This document shows positions 18,032-27,069 of a stretch of 44,006 nucleotides of DNA, piece by piece. This DNA comes from Segetibacter sp. GTDB taxonomy: Bacteria > Bacteroidota > Bacteroidia > Chitinophagales > Chitinophagaceae. Made by a program: the position numbers and the translations under genes. The notes beneath the pieces are model-generated. The model had not been told where the DNA came from, searched no databases, and saw only the letters and a program-made list of their open reading frames with translations. The DNA lies in the NCBI RefSeq assembly GCF_025963695.1, contig NZ_JAOQAH010000018.1, forward strand, positions 1-44,006, written 5' to 3'. Within the stretch, counting starts at the first letter, position 1, and each line of letters begins with the position of its first letter.

Positions 18032-19144
18032 TTATATTATCGTCGATTTACTTATTACCATATTCTCTTTATTCATCCTTGATGGGATCCTGTTTTCAAC
18101 GTAGTCAGAAATAAGGTCACCAATTGTTGCGGTTGAATAATTGTTTATAGGGTCGATGTCTTTCGTTACAAATCCATTTGCTAAATTCCACATTACGGCT
18201 TCCCTCACAAGTTCGGCTTCTTCTGATAATCCAAAGTGATCCAACATCATAGCTGCGGATAAAATAGAGCCATTTGGATTAGCAATATTCTTTCCCGCAG
18301 CTTGAGGATAACTTCCATGAACTGGTTCAAACAAAGCCCGTTTATTTCCAACAGACGCTGAAGGTAATAAACCAATCGAACCAGTGATAACGCCTGCTTC
18401 ATCGCTAATAATATCGCCAAACATATTTTCTGTCAGTATAACATCAAATTGTTTTGGGTTGATAATTATTTGCATGGCGGCATTATTTACAAACAGGTAA
18501 TTAACTGTAACATCAGGATATTGAGCAGCAATTTCCTGCACAACTTTTCTCCATAGTCTTGATGTTTCCAGCACATTGGCTTTGTCAACCAATGTAAGCA
18601 CTTTTTTTCTTCTTTTGGCATAGGAAAAAGCAAGGTGTGCAATTCTTGCTATTTCATCCTTTTGGTAAACGCAATCGTCAGAGGCCTGTGTTTGGTCTTC
18701 GTTAAGATGCTTCTTGCCGAAGTATATTCCACCGGTTAGTTCCCGGAAAATAATAAAGTCGACCCCTTCAATCCTGTTACTTTTTAAAGGGGATAAATGA
18801 TGCAAAGGAGCGTAAGAAGTGATGGGCCTGATATTGGCAAAAAGGCCTAATTCCTTTCTTAGTTTAAGTAAGCCATGTTCTGGGCTTACATGGGCAGAAG
18901 GATTATCATACCTGGGATGCGCTGTGGCTCCAGATAAAATAGCGTCACTTCTATGGCACACTTCTAACGTTTCATCTGGTAAGGAATTTCCTGTTTTGTC
19001 AATTGCCATTGCACCCATTAAGCCGTATTCATAAAAGAACTGGTGGTTAAACTGACGTGAAACTGCATCCAGAACTTTGATTGATTGTTGCGTTACTTCG
19101 GGTCCTATACCATCTCCTAATATTACCGCTATCTTCTTTTGCAT
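18032..19144 (-). CDS. leuB: 3-isopropylmalate dehydrogenase
   Basis: LeuB oxidises and decarboxylates 3-isopropylmalate with NAD to 2-oxoisocaproate in leucine synthesis. The 370 residues start with [20 protein letters not shown]. The substrate loop is followed by the dehydrogenase signature [27 protein letters not shown]. The NAD site [23 protein letters not shown] marks it as LeuB rather than isocitrate dehydrogenase. The C-terminus carries about 20 extra polar residues after the usual end. It lies between leuA (193 nt upstream, with a repeat copy in the gap) and ilvD (55 nt downstream). The isopropylmalate isomerase genes leuC and leuD, which work just before it, are not in this window. 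Confidence 0.95.
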   Translation of the reverse strand: MQKKIAVILGDGIGPEVTQQSIKVLDAVSRQFNHQFFYEYGLMGAMAIDKTGNSLPDETLEVCHRSDAILSGATAHPRYDNPSAHVSPEHGLLKLRKELGLFANIRPITSYAPLHHLSPLKSNRIEGVDFIIFRELTGGIYFGKKHLNEDQTQASDDCVYQKDEIARIAHLAFSYAKRRKKVLTLVDKANVLETSRLWRKVVQEIAAQYPDVTVNYLFVNNAAMQIIINPKQFDVILTENMFGDIISDEAGVITGSIGLLPSASVGNKRALFEPVHGSYPQAAGKNIANPNGSILSAAMMLDHFGLSEEAELVREAVMWNLANGFVTKDIDPINNYSTATIGDLISDYVENRIPSRMNKENMVISKSTII

Positions 19145-19276
19145 ATACCTCTCCAGCTCCCCTTAAGCGAAGAGCTTCCGTGTTTTGTTAAGATAAATTA
19201 GTTGCCACTCTTTTCCGTTTCACTTGTTTTTGTTCGCTTTGGTAAAAGCTAAATAGGGTTGTTACATATGAACGTA

Positions 19277-19287
19277 TTGCGACGCAA
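19277..19287 (+). repeat. Dispersed palindromic repeat, copy 5
   Basis: TTGCGACGCAA, the full 11-nt odd palindrome, in the leuA-leuB gap. The downstream flank (CGATGTTTAATAGCAGCAAT) matches that of the copy at 8876. Confidence 0.75.
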
Positions 19288-19337
19288 CGATGTTTAATAG
19301 CAGCAATCTGTTTGTAACTAAAAAAATATAAAATACT

Positions 19338-20510
19338 CTACAATGCTGTTGACATTGCCGGTTGATATTGTTCAGCGAGTTTACGTAAGTCTGCTTCTTC
19401 AATTTCCTTCTTTTTGTCGGCAAGCTGTAAAAAGCTTTGATACAATACATCTATATCGTTACGGGTAAAGTCAAAACCAATTTTTTGAAAACGGTGAGCT
19501 AAAGCGCTTCTTCCACTGCGGGCAGTTAAAACAATTTTACTTCCATCGGCACCAACATCATCAGGATTGATGGTTTCATAGGTAGAGGAGTCTTTTAAAA
19601 ATCCGTCCTGGTGAATGCCCGAGGAATGTGAAAAAGCGTTTGCCCCTACAATCGCCTTGTTGGGTTGAACCGGCACGCGCATTGTATCAGCAACCAAACG
19701 GCTTAAAGGATTTAGTTGGGTAGTTTTAATATTGGTAAAAAAGCCAAGGTCTTTGTGCTGTTTTATAATCATCACCACCTCTTCGAGAGAAGTGTTTCCT
19801 GCTCTTTCTCCAAGTCCGTTGATGGTGCACTCTACTTGTCGTGCGCCGCTAATAACACCTGAAATTGCATTTGCAGTTGCCAGGCCAAGGTCGTTGTGAC
19901 AATGGCACGAAATAATTGCTTTGTCTATATTGGAGACATTATTTTTTAGGTATGCGATTTTTGCCCCGTACTGAGATGGAAGGCAATACCCCGTTGTATC
20001 AGGAATATTTACAGTGGTTGCACCGGCTTTAATAACGGCCTCAATTACTCTTGCAAGATATTCATTTTCTGTGCGGCCTGCATCTTCGGCATAAAATTCA
20101 ACATCATCAGTAAAATTTCTTGCCCATTTTACACACTGAATAGCTCTTTGTAAAATGTCTTCCCTGTTTGAGTTGAATTTGCCTTTTATGTGATATTCGG
20201 AGGTGCCAATACCAGTATGTATCCTTGGACGTTTGGCATATTTTAGTGCTTCGCCAGCAACTTCAATATCTTTTTGAACTGCCCTGGATAATCCGCAAAC
20301 CACGGAATTTTTTATGGTCTTGGATATTAAGTTCACAGATTCAAAATCACCGGGGCTCGAGATTGGGAAGCCCGCTTCAATAATATCCACACCTAATTCT
20401 TCAAGCCTTTTTGCCAGATCTACTTTTTCATGCGCGTTCAGCTTACAACCGGGTACCTGTTCGCCGTCGCGCAAAGTTGTATCAAAAATATAGACCTGAT
20501 CGCCTGCCAT
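19338..20510 (-). CDS. leuA: 2-isopropylmalate synthase, short form without regulatory domain
   Basis: LeuA condenses acetyl-CoA with 2-oxoisovalerate, the first step of leucine synthesis. The 390-residue protein has the HMGL-like TIM barrel: [19 protein letters not shown] at the start, [13 protein letters not shown], and the metal-binding [13 protein letters not shown], followed by [25 protein letters not shown] and the SGIHQDG motif. It ends soon after a short helical linker region, so it lacks the roughly 110-residue C-terminal LeuA domain that binds leucine in E. coli-type enzymes (about 520 residues). The short form is common in Bacteroidota as far as I know. A related activity (homocitrate or citramalate synthase) cannot be fully excluded, but the leuB and ilv neighbours favour LeuA. 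It heads the minus-strand branched-chain run and is divergent from the 20721 gene. Confidence 0.88.
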   Translation of the reverse strand: MAGDQVYIFDTTLRDGEQVPGCKLNAHEKVDLAKRLEELGVDIIEAGFPISSPGDFESVNLISKTIKNSVVCGLSRAVQKDIEVAGEALKYAKRPRIHTGIGTSEYHIKGKFNSNREDILQRAIQCVKWARNFTDDVEFYAEDAGRTENEYLARVIEAVIKAGATTVNIPDTTGYCLPSQYGAKIAYLKNNVSNIDKAIISCHCHNDLGLATANAISGVISGARQVECTINGLGERAGNTSLEEVVMIIKQHKDLGFFTNIKTTQLNPLSRLVADTMRVPVQPNKAIVGANAFSHSSGIHQDGFLKDSSTYETINPDDVGADGSKIVLTARSGRSALAHRFQKIGFDFTRNDIDVLYQSFLQLADKKKEIEEADLRKLAEQYQPAMSTAL

Positions 20511-20544
20511 AAAGGAAATTTTATAAAGATGAAAGCGGGCAGTT

Positions 20545-20552
20545 TATATTTG
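20545..20552 (+). promoter_or_regulatory. Candidate -7 box for the 20721 gene
   Basis: TATATTTG fits TAnnTTTG in the divergent leuA / 20721 gap. No clear -33 TTG is present, so support is weak. Confidence 0.25.
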
Positions 20553-20720
20553 CAACAACTCTATAACTAGTTATGTTACAGCTAAACTACTATAATAGCT
20601 AAATTAGCGACGATTACATGCAGGGTCAAATTATAGTTGAATCTTTTATACACTAATGAAATAAGCAATACTTCTGCTACAACCCTTGCTGGTATTGGCT
20701 TTTATAATAAAAATACTACG

Positions 20721-22280
20721 ATGCCCAACAGGTCGACCGATGCGTTGTTTCAATTAATCCACACATTGGAGAAGTCTGAAAAGCGCAACTTTAAATTATA
20801 TGTAACGCGAAACACTGCTACAGAAGATCTAAAGATCATACAGGTATTTGATGCTTTAGATAAAATGAGTGAATATGATGAAGAGTTGCTGCTTAAGAAA
20901 AACCCCTCTGTAAAAAAGCAACAATTGTCTAATATAAAGGCACATTTGTACAAGCAATTATTAGCCAGCCTAAGAGTATTAAAAACAACAGATAATATAC
21001 AAATTCAACTGCATGAGCAACTAGATTATGCAAACTTGCTGTACAATAAGGGTCTTTATTTGCAGAGTTTGAAAATGCTTGAAAAGCTGAAAGAGACTGC
21101 AAAAGAATATAGCCAGGTAACATTCATGATGCAGGCTCTTTTTCTTGAAAAAAATATTGAGGTACTTCATATTACCCGAAGTCTCGAGGACAGGGCAGAG
21201 GTACTGGCCTCCGAAGCGGAGCAGTCTACCCGTAGGCTTGGGAGAATAACACAATTGTCGAACCTTGCATTAAAACTATATAGCTGGTACATAAAACATG
21301 GTCATGCAAGGAACGAACAGGATGCGCAAGCCATAAAGCAATACTTTGAGGAGTCGCTTCCGTTTGAGGGCGAGCAGGCTACTGGCTTTTATGAGAAGCT
21401 TTACTTTTTTCAAAGCTATAGCTGGTTCGGTTTCATCTTGCAGGACTTTCTCATGTATTACCGGTACACGCAAAAATGGGTAGACCTTTTCGAAAAGGAA
21501 CGGTTCATGATCGGCATAGAAACGGCCCATTATATAAAAGGAATGCACAACCTGATCAGTGCAAATTTCGATTTGAAGAATGGTAAAAAATTTAATGAGT
21601 ACCTGGAGAAGTTTGAGCGATTTTCGGAAACAGATCTTGTAACCGGAAATGATAACAACAGGGTTCAGGCTTTTGTGTACATCCATATTGCAAAGCTGAA
21701 CAAGCATTTTATGGAAGGCACCTTTACTGAAGGTTTAGAACTGGTGCCTCACATTGAACAGAAAATTAAGGAGTATTGGTTATATCTCGACCGGCACCGC
21801 ATACTTGTCTTTTACTACAAAATCAGTTCGCTTTACTTTGGAAGTGGCGATTACGACAACACCATTACTTATTTAAATAAAATTATTAACTGGAAGGTAG
21901 ACTTGCGGACAGATCTGCAATGTTATGCCCGCCTGCTGCACCTCATTGCGCACTATGAAATCGGCAATTTTGATATTCTCGAATACCTGATAAAATCGGT
22001 TTATCGTTTCATGGCAAAAATGGAGAATTTGAGTATCGTAGAAGAGGAGATCTTCAAGTTCTTGCGCAATTCATTTCACCTTAGTTACCGAAAGCTAAGG
22101 CCTGAATTTGAGAAGTTATTGATGAAATTAAAAAGCATCGAGAACAATCGATTTGAAACACGTGCCTTTTCGTATTTAGACATCATCTCATGGTTAGAAA
22201 GCAAGGTGTATCAAAAGCCGCTTCAGGCCATTATAAAAGAGAAGAGTGATAAGACATACCAGGGAAGCCAGCAGAATTAG
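20721..22280 (+). CDS. Conserved Bacteroidota protein of unknown function, helical-repeat type
   Basis: I choose the ATG giving MPNRSTDALFQLIHTLEKSEKRNFKLYVTR (519 residues); an in-frame upstream TTG would add 28 residues with no conserved look. I recognise this start (STDxLFQLIHxLxKxEKRNFKL) as a family of uncharacterised Bacteroidota proteins, but no function is known to me. There is no signal peptide or membrane segment. The protein is rich in paired amphipathic helices with LY/YNKGLYLQSLKMLEKLKE and YDNTITYLNKIINWK segments, reminiscent of TPR-like solenoids. It is probably cytoplasmic and monocistronic, divergent from leuA. A scaffold or regulatory role is only a guess. Confidence 0.8.
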   Translation: MPNRSTDALFQLIHTLEKSEKRNFKLYVTRNTATEDLKIIQVFDALDKMSEYDEELLLKKNPSVKKQQLSNIKAHLYKQLLASLRVLKTTDNIQIQLHEQLDYANLLYNKGLYLQSLKMLEKLKETAKEYSQVTFMMQALFLEKNIEVLHITRSLEDRAEVLASEAEQSTRRLGRITQLSNLALKLYSWYIKHGHARNEQDAQAIKQYFEESLPFEGEQATGFYEKLYFFQSYSWFGFILQDFLMYYRYTQKWVDLFEKERFMIGIETAHYIKGMHNLISANFDLKNGKKFNEYLEKFERFSETDLVTGNDNNRVQAFVYIHIAKLNKHFMEGTFTEGLELVPHIEQKIKEYWLYLDRHRILVFYYKISSLYFGSGDYDNTITYLNKIINWKVDLRTDLQCYARLLHLIAHYEIGNFDILEYLIKSVYRFMAKMENLSIVEEEIFKFLRNSFHLSYRKLRPEFEKLLMKLKSIENNRFETRAFSYLDIISWLESKVYQKPLQAIIKEKSDKTYQGSQQN

Positions 22281-22351
22281 TCTTTGCAACAATCTACTTA
22301 GTTATAACCAACGAATTTATGAGCCAAACCAAGTAATACTGTTTAGCATTG

Positions 22352-22361
22352 TTGCGTCGCG
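22352..22361 (-). repeat. Dispersed palindromic repeat, copy 6
   Basis: On the minus strand GGTACAAGAGCGCGACGCAA, then CAATGCTAAACAGTATTAC. The left GTACAAGAG and the right flank match the copies at 38844 and 8876. One base of the dyad is changed (TGCGACGCA to CGCGACGCA). Confidence 0.7.
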
Positions 22362-22627
22362 CTCTTGTACCAATTTTTCTATGTTCAGCATTATCTACAA
22401 GTAGCAAATGTTCGGGCCTAGATTTTTCAATCGTTTAGTTTGTTGTTTCCCCGGTAACAATTTGCGGCAGAAGAAATTTCTAAGATAGTGCTAATCGTTG
22501 CGGTTAGAAACGGATAACGTAACTAACCCCTTAATAAAAATTTCCTTCGCATTAGCAGGCATACTATATACGCCTGAACGCCCGGCAAATAATTATAAAG
22601 ATTTCAGCAAAGCCATAGAAAAAAAAA

Positions 22628-22670
22628 GCTGTAAAATAAAGGTCTATGGAACAAACAGTTATTTTACAGC
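22628..22670. repeat. Perfect 12-bp inverted repeat
   Basis: GCTGTAAAATAA (22628-22639) and TTATTTTACAGC (22659-22670), with a 19-nt loop. An A run precedes it, so on the minus strand it could act as a terminator for the CBM48 gene ending at 22754; its T run there follows the stem directly. Confidence 0.55.
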
Positions 22671-22753
22671 CTGGGGCACTTGCATTCTAAAAATCTTCCT
22701 AATACTTCAAGAGAAATAAAAGTAGATTTAGATAAGGTTTAATCTATATATTT

Positions 22754-23044
22754 TTAGAGAACTATTACGCTGTTAACACCTCCAAATTCGTTGTGGTGTT
22801 GACTGTCAGCCTCAGGCTCGTTGATCCACTCAGTCTCGTTCACACGATATTTAAATTCATGCTGACTGTTTTTAGGTAATGAAACATCGGCGCTAAAAGT
22901 GCCATCTTTTTTCTTGCTCATTACAACTGAATTTTCCCAATCACTATTTAATCCTAGAATTTCTACGGTTTCCGCATCTTCAAGGTTAAGCGCAAATTTC
23001 ACTTTACAATAGTCTTTTGTCTTAAAATATGTTTTCTGTACCAT
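22754..23044 (-). CDS. Stand-alone glycogen-binding domain protein (CBM48/AMPK-type)
   Basis: A 96-residue protein that is a single early-set (E-set) beta-sandwich: VQKTYFKTKDYCKVKFALNL, then AETVEILGLNSDWENSVVMSKKKDG, SADVSLPKNSQHEFKYRVNE and WINEPEADSQHHNEFGGVNSVIVL. This is the pattern of the AMPK-beta / isoamylase N-terminal glycogen-binding domain, with the conserved aromatic (W36) and the FKYRV strand. There is no catalytic domain, no signal peptide and no membrane segment. It may bind glycogen or starch-like glucan in the cytoplasm, or act as an adaptor, which would link it to glgX and malQ farther left. It is divergent from the GH5 gene, and the shared upstream region holds a perfect operator-like palindrome. 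Confidence 0.85.
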   Translation of the reverse strand: MVQKTYFKTKDYCKVKFALNLEDAETVEILGLNSDWENSVVMSKKKDGTFSADVSLPKNSQHEFKYRVNETEWINEPEADSQHHNEFGGVNSVIVL

Positions 23045-23098
23045 TTTTATATGTTTATTAAAGGTTAACTGTTAATACAAATAATAAAAAAAGGTAAC

Positions 23099-23118
23099 CC
23101 AAACGTTAAAACGTTTGG
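23099..23118. promoter_or_regulatory. Operator-like palindrome in a divergent promoter region
   Basis: CCAAACGTTAAAACGTTTGG has two perfect 9-bp arms around a central AA. The AACGTT cores resemble LacI/GalR-family operators. It lies 55 nt from the CBM48 start and 142 nt from the GH5 start, so one regulator could control both. No regulator gene is nearby. Confidence 0.5.
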
Positions 23119-23260
23119 AAAGCGAATTTGAAGGAATGTGCGAGCACATCTTCTTACATGTTGTCCATTTTTGCCGAAAAAAGTTTCAAAGCTTCTATTT
23201 AACTCATAACTAAACTATTTGTAATGGTGACTTATATTCGCTCCACTTTAATTACTACTT

Positions 23261-24217
23261 ATGAAAATACTTATAACATTCTTTTACCTGCTGATATTTC
23301 ACTTACAACCTACAGCTCAGCCTGTTAAAGCCCATGGACCGCTACGGGTTGATGGTACTAAGCTGGTGGACAAAAAAGGAAATGCTGTTGTACTTAGAGG
23401 AATGAGTTTTGGCTGGCACAACTTCTGGCCGCGCTTTTATAACCCGGAAGCGGTAAAGTGGCTGCATACGGATTGGGAATGTACAGTAGTAAGGGCTGCA
23501 ATGGGTGTTGAGCCAAAAAATGGTTATATAGAAAAGCCTCAAGAGTCTACAGCCAAGGTAAAAGCAGTTGTAGATGCTGCTATAAAGGAAGGCATTTATG
23601 TAATTATTGACTGGCATAGTCATAATATACACTTGAATGAGGCAAAAAAGTTTTTTGCCGAAATGGCTAAAGCATACGGAAAGTATCCAAACGTGATTTA
23701 CGAAATCTTTAACGAGCCCGACCAGGAGTCCTGGAAGGAGGTAAAGGACTATTCACGGGAAGTTATTTCTACTATCAGGGCAATTGATCCCGATAATATT
23801 ATACTTGTCGGCAACCCTCATTGGGACCAGGACATTCATACCGTTGCTGACGATCCGCTTACAGGTTTTACTAACCTAATGTACACGGTTCATTTTTATG
23901 CTGCTACACATAAGCAGCAATTGCGCGACAGGTGCGATTATGCTTTGAAGAAAGGCATCCCTATTTTCATTTCGGAATCGGCCGGCATGGAAGCCAGCGG
24001 CAACGGTCCTTTAAATATGGACGAGTGGGGCAAATGGATTGATTGGTCAGAAAAGAATAAGGTTAGCTGGGTCACGTGGTCGGTGTCGGATAAAAACGAA
24101 ACATGTTCGGTACTGCTGCCATCTGCCGGTTCAGAAGGCAAGTGGGAGGAAAAGGATTTGAGGGACTCCGGAAAAGAAACGCGGAAGCTATTAAGAAGCT
24201 ACGCCAACAAAAAATAG
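23261..24217 (+). CDS. Secreted glycoside hydrolase family 5 (cellulase-like)
   Basis: A 318-residue enzyme with an N-terminal signal peptide (MKILITFFYLLIFHLQPTAQ, cleavage near residue 20) and a single GH5 barrel. Acid/base E152 is in VIYEIFNEPDQ and nucleophile E239 in PIFISESAG; the conserved RxAMGV strand, DWHSH (about 117-121) and HFYA (211-214) are also present. The pattern looks most like subfamily GH5_2 endo-beta-1,4-glucanases, though most of those have EWG at the nucleophile where this has ESAG. No carbohydrate-binding module or sorting domain follows. It would act on beta-glucan in the periplasm or outside the cell. It is followed by a strong bidirectional terminator and is divergent from the CBM48 gene. 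The exact substrate is not settled by sequence. Confidence 0.9.
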   Translation: MKILITFFYLLIFHLQPTAQPVKAHGPLRVDGTKLVDKKGNAVVLRGMSFGWHNFWPRFYNPEAVKWLHTDWECTVVRAAMGVEPKNGYIEKPQESTAKVKAVVDAAIKEGIYVIIDWHSHNIHLNEAKKFFAEMAKAYGKYPNVIYEIFNEPDQESWKEVKDYSREVISTIRAIDPDNIILVGNPHWDQDIHTVADDPLTGFTNLMYTVHFYAATHKQQLRDRCDYALKKGIPIFISESAGMEASGNGPLNMDEWGKWIDWSEKNKVSWVTWSVSDKNETCSVLLPSAGSEGKWEEKDLRDSGKETRKLLRSYANKK

Positions 24218-24261
24218 GTTAAATTTTTATACAAGGCTAATAACCACAGATGAAACTTTTG

Positions 24262-24271
24262 TTGCGACGCA
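24262..24271 (+). repeat. Dispersed palindromic repeat, copy 7
   Basis: TTGCGACGCA within AGATGAAAC...CGTTCATCT, so the palindrome is nested in a wider 7-bp dyad (AGATGAA / TTCATCT). The right flank ATTTCGTTC is shared with the copy at 36852, whose central base is T instead of A. Confidence 0.75.
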
Positions 24272-24311
24272 TTTCGTTCATCTGCAGCACTGCACTCCAC
24301 TTTGGTTTTAA

Positions 24312-24347
24312 AATAAAAGGTCGCCCCATTTGTGGCGACCTTTTATT
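24312..24347. terminator. Bidirectional terminator between GH5 and aldo/keto reductase
   Basis: AATAAAAGGTCGCC (24312-24325) pairs perfectly with GGCGACCTTTTATT (24334-24347) across an 8-nt loop; T-rich on both strands. The flanking genes are convergent. Confidence 0.9.
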
Positions 24348-24401
24348 AAGTATACATTAGATTTTTGTAAGTAGCGAAAAGGGGTGTGTAAATGCTCTTT
24401 A

Positions 24402-25421
24402 TCACGCTTTTCTATCCTGCCCTTGCCGTTCAAGCATCCAACCCGGGTACTCGGGTTGCAACTGGCTTACTTCGTTCAGCTTTTCAAGTTCTTCTGCTGT
24501 AAGCTGTACATCAACAGCCTTAATGTTATCTTCAAGTTGCGCTGTTTTTTTTGCACCAATAATAACGCTCGTAACAGCAGGTTGATGAAGCAGCCATGCC
24601 AATGCCAGCTGTGCAACTGAAATTCCTTTTTGTTGCGCTATGGGCTGCATCACGTCTATAATGTCAAATGCCTTTTCTTTATTTACGGGTGGAAAGTCAA
24701 AATTAAGCCGCCTGCTGTCTTCCGGTCCTTGCATATTACGTCCATATTTTCCGCTTAGTAATCCCCCCGCTAAAGGACTCCAAACCATTAAGCCAACTCC
24801 TTGATCATTTAACAATGGTACAAGCTCACGTTCCAGGTCGCGGCCTGCGATGGTATAATAAGCTTGTAGTGAAACAAATTTTGCGACTTTATTATAGGTT
24901 GAATAAGAAAGCGCCTTCATTAATTGCCATGCAGCCAGGTTGCTACAGCCAATGTACCTGACCTTTCCACTTTTAACGAGGTCATCTAAAGCCCAAAGGG
25001 TTTCTTCAAGTGGAGTAAGCGGATCGTAGCCGTGTATTTGATAAAGGTCAATATAATCTACATTAAGGCGTTTGAGGCTTTCTTCGGCCTGTTGCATAAT
25101 GTGTTTTCTTGTGAGGCCCGCACTATTAGGTCCCTCGTCCATTTTGCCCCTCACCTTAGTGGCAATTACAAGGTCATCTCTTTTAAGCCCGAGGTTTCTT
25201 ATGGCTTTGCCAGTCATCTCTTCGGATAAACCTTCTGAATAAACATTGGCAGTATCTATAAAGTTGATACCTGCATCTACAGACCGTTTTACCAATTCAT
25301 CAACTGGTTCTTGTGGTACCTGTCCAATTGCAGTCCAGTAGCCTTTTCCGCCAAAGGTCATAGTGCCAAGGCACAGCTCTGAAACTTTCAGACCCGTATT
25401 TCCTAAAATTTTATATTTCAT
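24402..25421 (-). CDS. Aldo/keto reductase
   Basis: A 339-residue NADPH-dependent oxidoreductase of the AKR superfamily. The start is MKYKILGNTGLKVSELCLGTMTFGG. The catalytic tetrad is visible: Asp in INFIDTANVYSEG with the Tyr following, Lys in DLVIATKVRGK, and His in YIDLYQIHGYDP. The C-terminal cofactor segment has SVIIGAKKTAQLEDNIKAV. It resembles the AKR11/13-type YghZ/general-stress group rather than a sugar-specific reductase; substrate unknown, commonly aldehydes. It is monocistronic, convergent with GH5, and a 14-nt perfect palindrome (25522-25535) lies about 100 nt upstream of its start. C-terminal residues after EYPGWMLERQGQDRKA look complete. Confidence 0.92.
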   Translation of the reverse strand: MKYKILGNTGLKVSELCLGTMTFGGKGYWTAIGQVPQEPVDELVKRSVDAGINFIDTANVYSEGLSEEMTGKAIRNLGLKRDDLVIATKVRGKMDEGPNSAGLTRKHIMQQAEESLKRLNVDYIDLYQIHGYDPLTPLEETLWALDDLVKSGKVRYIGCSNLAAWQLMKALSYSTYNKVAKFVSLQAYYTIAGRDLERELVPLLNDQGVGLMVWSPLAGGLLSGKYGRNMQGPEDSRRLNFDFPPVNKEKAFDIIDVMQPIAQQKGISVAQLALAWLLHQPAVTSVIIGAKKTAQLEDNIKAVDVQLTAEELEKLNEVSQLQPEYPGWMLERQGQDRKA

Positions 25422-25964
25422 TTAATTTCTTTTTAAAATGTTTTAATGAATAGCTAACTGCACAAATATCAGGCTAGGCAAAAGTTTGGGGAATTGAGAG
25501 CTGCCTTGTTACACAAAGGTTGGTTTTGCAAAACCTTATCCGTGTCACCGTTTGTTGCCCCATTTGGTTCGTTAGTACACGGGTGCGACGCAACAAAAGA
25601 TCAATTGTAAAACAAATGCCTGCTACAAAAAATCTCTTTCTTAAATTGCCGGCTTTAATTATTTGATTGCTTAACAACTGTATGTAACGTGGTTGTTAGA
25701 AATAATTGAAATTTGAGGGGATTAGGAAAGGTGCAACAAAGAAACATTTTGTTAAGAACAGTAGGAAAGGTTTGGAATGTTTATTGTTAATGGGAAGTAC
25801 TGGCAGAAAGTAAATTAAATAGGAGAGGATAAGGCGGGCAAATTATATTAATGAAATTTCATAATCTTTAAAATATAGTAAGTATGAGGCCGTGAGAGAT
25901 CATGGCCTTAGTTATAATGATCGGTTATAACAATAGTTCTAATTTCACCACTTAAAACATTGAA
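25422..25964. other. Intergenic region between divergent AKR and moxR
   Basis: No gene is recognisable. It contains the perfect palindrome GGTTTTGCAAAACC (25522-25535), a dispersed repeat copy at 25584, and a hairpin AGGCCGTGA-GAGA-TCATGGCCT (25887-25908, one G-T pair, GNRA-type loop) in the moxR leader. Promoters are not clear. Confidence 0.5.
25584..25593 (+). repeat. Dispersed palindromic repeat, copy 8
   Basis: TAGTACACGGGTGCGACGCA followed by ACAAAAG. It shares the GTAC-A left flank and lies in the divergent AKR/moxR gap. Confidence 0.75.
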
Positions 25965-26963
25965 ATGCAAACGGCTGAAGATATCAGGTTATTAAATGAA
26001 CGAATTCAACATGCAGCATTATTTATAGACAGGCTTAGAACCGAGCTGGCAAAAGTAGTGGTTGGCCAGTTGTACATGGTTGACAGGTTGATGATAGGAC
26101 TATTGAGTAACGGCCACGTTTTGTTGGAAGGTGTACCGGGCCTTGCAAAAACTTTAACCATAAAGTCGCTGGCACAGGCTATACAAGCAAAATTTAGCCG
26201 TATACAATTTACTCCCGATCTATTGCCTGCCGACGTTATTGGTACTATGATATATAATCAGCAAAGGCATGAGTTTGTAATTAGAAAAGGACCCATCTTC
26301 GCAAATTTTATTTTAGCCGATGAAATTAACCGTGCGCCTGCAAAAGTGCAGAGTGCCTTACTAGAGGCCATGCAGGAAAAGCAGGTTACCATTGGCGATG
26401 AGACGCATAAGCTGGAAGAGCCGTTTTTGGTATTGGCCACGCAAAACCCCATAGAGCAGGAAGGTACATACTCTTTGCCCGAAGCACAAGTGGATAGGTT
26501 TATGCTGAAAGTGGTGGTTGGCTACCCTTCGAGAAACGAAGAGCAAATGATTATACGACAGCAAGTTCAGGGCGCGGAAATACCAGTCGTAAACCCGGTA
26601 GTAAATACATTTGAAATTTTGCAGGCAAGAAGTTTAGTGCGACAAGTGTATATGGATGAAAAAGTAGAGCAATATATTTTAGATATTGTTTTCGCCACCC
26701 GTTACCCCGAGCAATACAGGTTGGATCGTTTGAAGCCGCTTATTAGTTATGGTGGTTCTCCCCGTGCAAGCATCAACCTGGCGTTGGCGGCCAAAGCCCA
26801 TGCTTTCATGAATAAAAGAGGCTACGTTATACCAGACGATATAAAGGCTATTTGTAAAGATGTGATGCGTCACCGTATTGGCTTAACCTATGAGGCAGAA
26901 GCCGAAAATATTACTTCCGAAAAAATTGTAGACGATATTTTAAGTGCTATTGCAGTTCCTTAG
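25965..26963 (+). CDS. MoxR-family AAA+ ATPase
   Basis: A 332-residue AAA+ ATPase of the MoxR family, usually a chaperone-like partner of the DUF58 and VWA proteins encoded with it. Walker A is GVPGLAKT (56-63), preceded by HVLLE; Walker B is FILADEINRAP (about 115-125); sensor 1 is VLATQNPIEQEGTYSLPEAQVDRFM. The lid domain holds GGSPRASINLALAAKAHAF. It is the first gene of a Bat-type set. A 516-nt gap with a decayed four-helix-bundle gene separates it from DUF58, whereas these genes are usually packed closely. It probably still shares function with DUF58, the BatD-like protein and BatA. Confidence 0.93.
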   Translation: MQTAEDIRLLNERIQHAALFIDRLRTELAKVVVGQLYMVDRLMIGLLSNGHVLLEGVPGLAKTLTIKSLAQAIQAKFSRIQFTPDLLPADVIGTMIYNQQRHEFVIRKGPIFANFILADEINRAPAKVQSALLEAMQEKQVTIGDETHKLEEPFLVLATQNPIEQEGTYSLPEAQVDRFMLKVVVGYPSRNEEQMIIRQQVQGAEIPVVNPVVNTFEILQARSLVRQVYMDEKVEQYILDIVFATRYPEQYRLDRLKPLISYGGSPRASINLALAAKAHAFMNKRGYVIPDDIKAICKDVMRHRIGLTYEAEAENITSEKIVDDILSAIAVP

Positions 26964-27069
26964 GATGGGTGGCTAATGATAGGTGATAGATACAGCTGTT
27001 AGATGACGGAAGGAGGTTTGGGGGTTATTAATGTCTTTTGTCATTACGAGCTAAACCAGAATTATTAGG

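Larger units (their letters stand above)
22281..22753. other. Intergenic region without a convincing gene
   Basis: It holds one palindromic repeat copy at 22352 and a hairpin at 22628-22670. A TTG-started frame of 73 codons (22498-22719) has no recognisable features and is not called. Confidence 0.5.

Noticed and set aside
22498..22719. TTG-started 73-codon frame
   Set aside because: No recognised motifs, overlaps a perfect hairpin, and starts with a rare codon.
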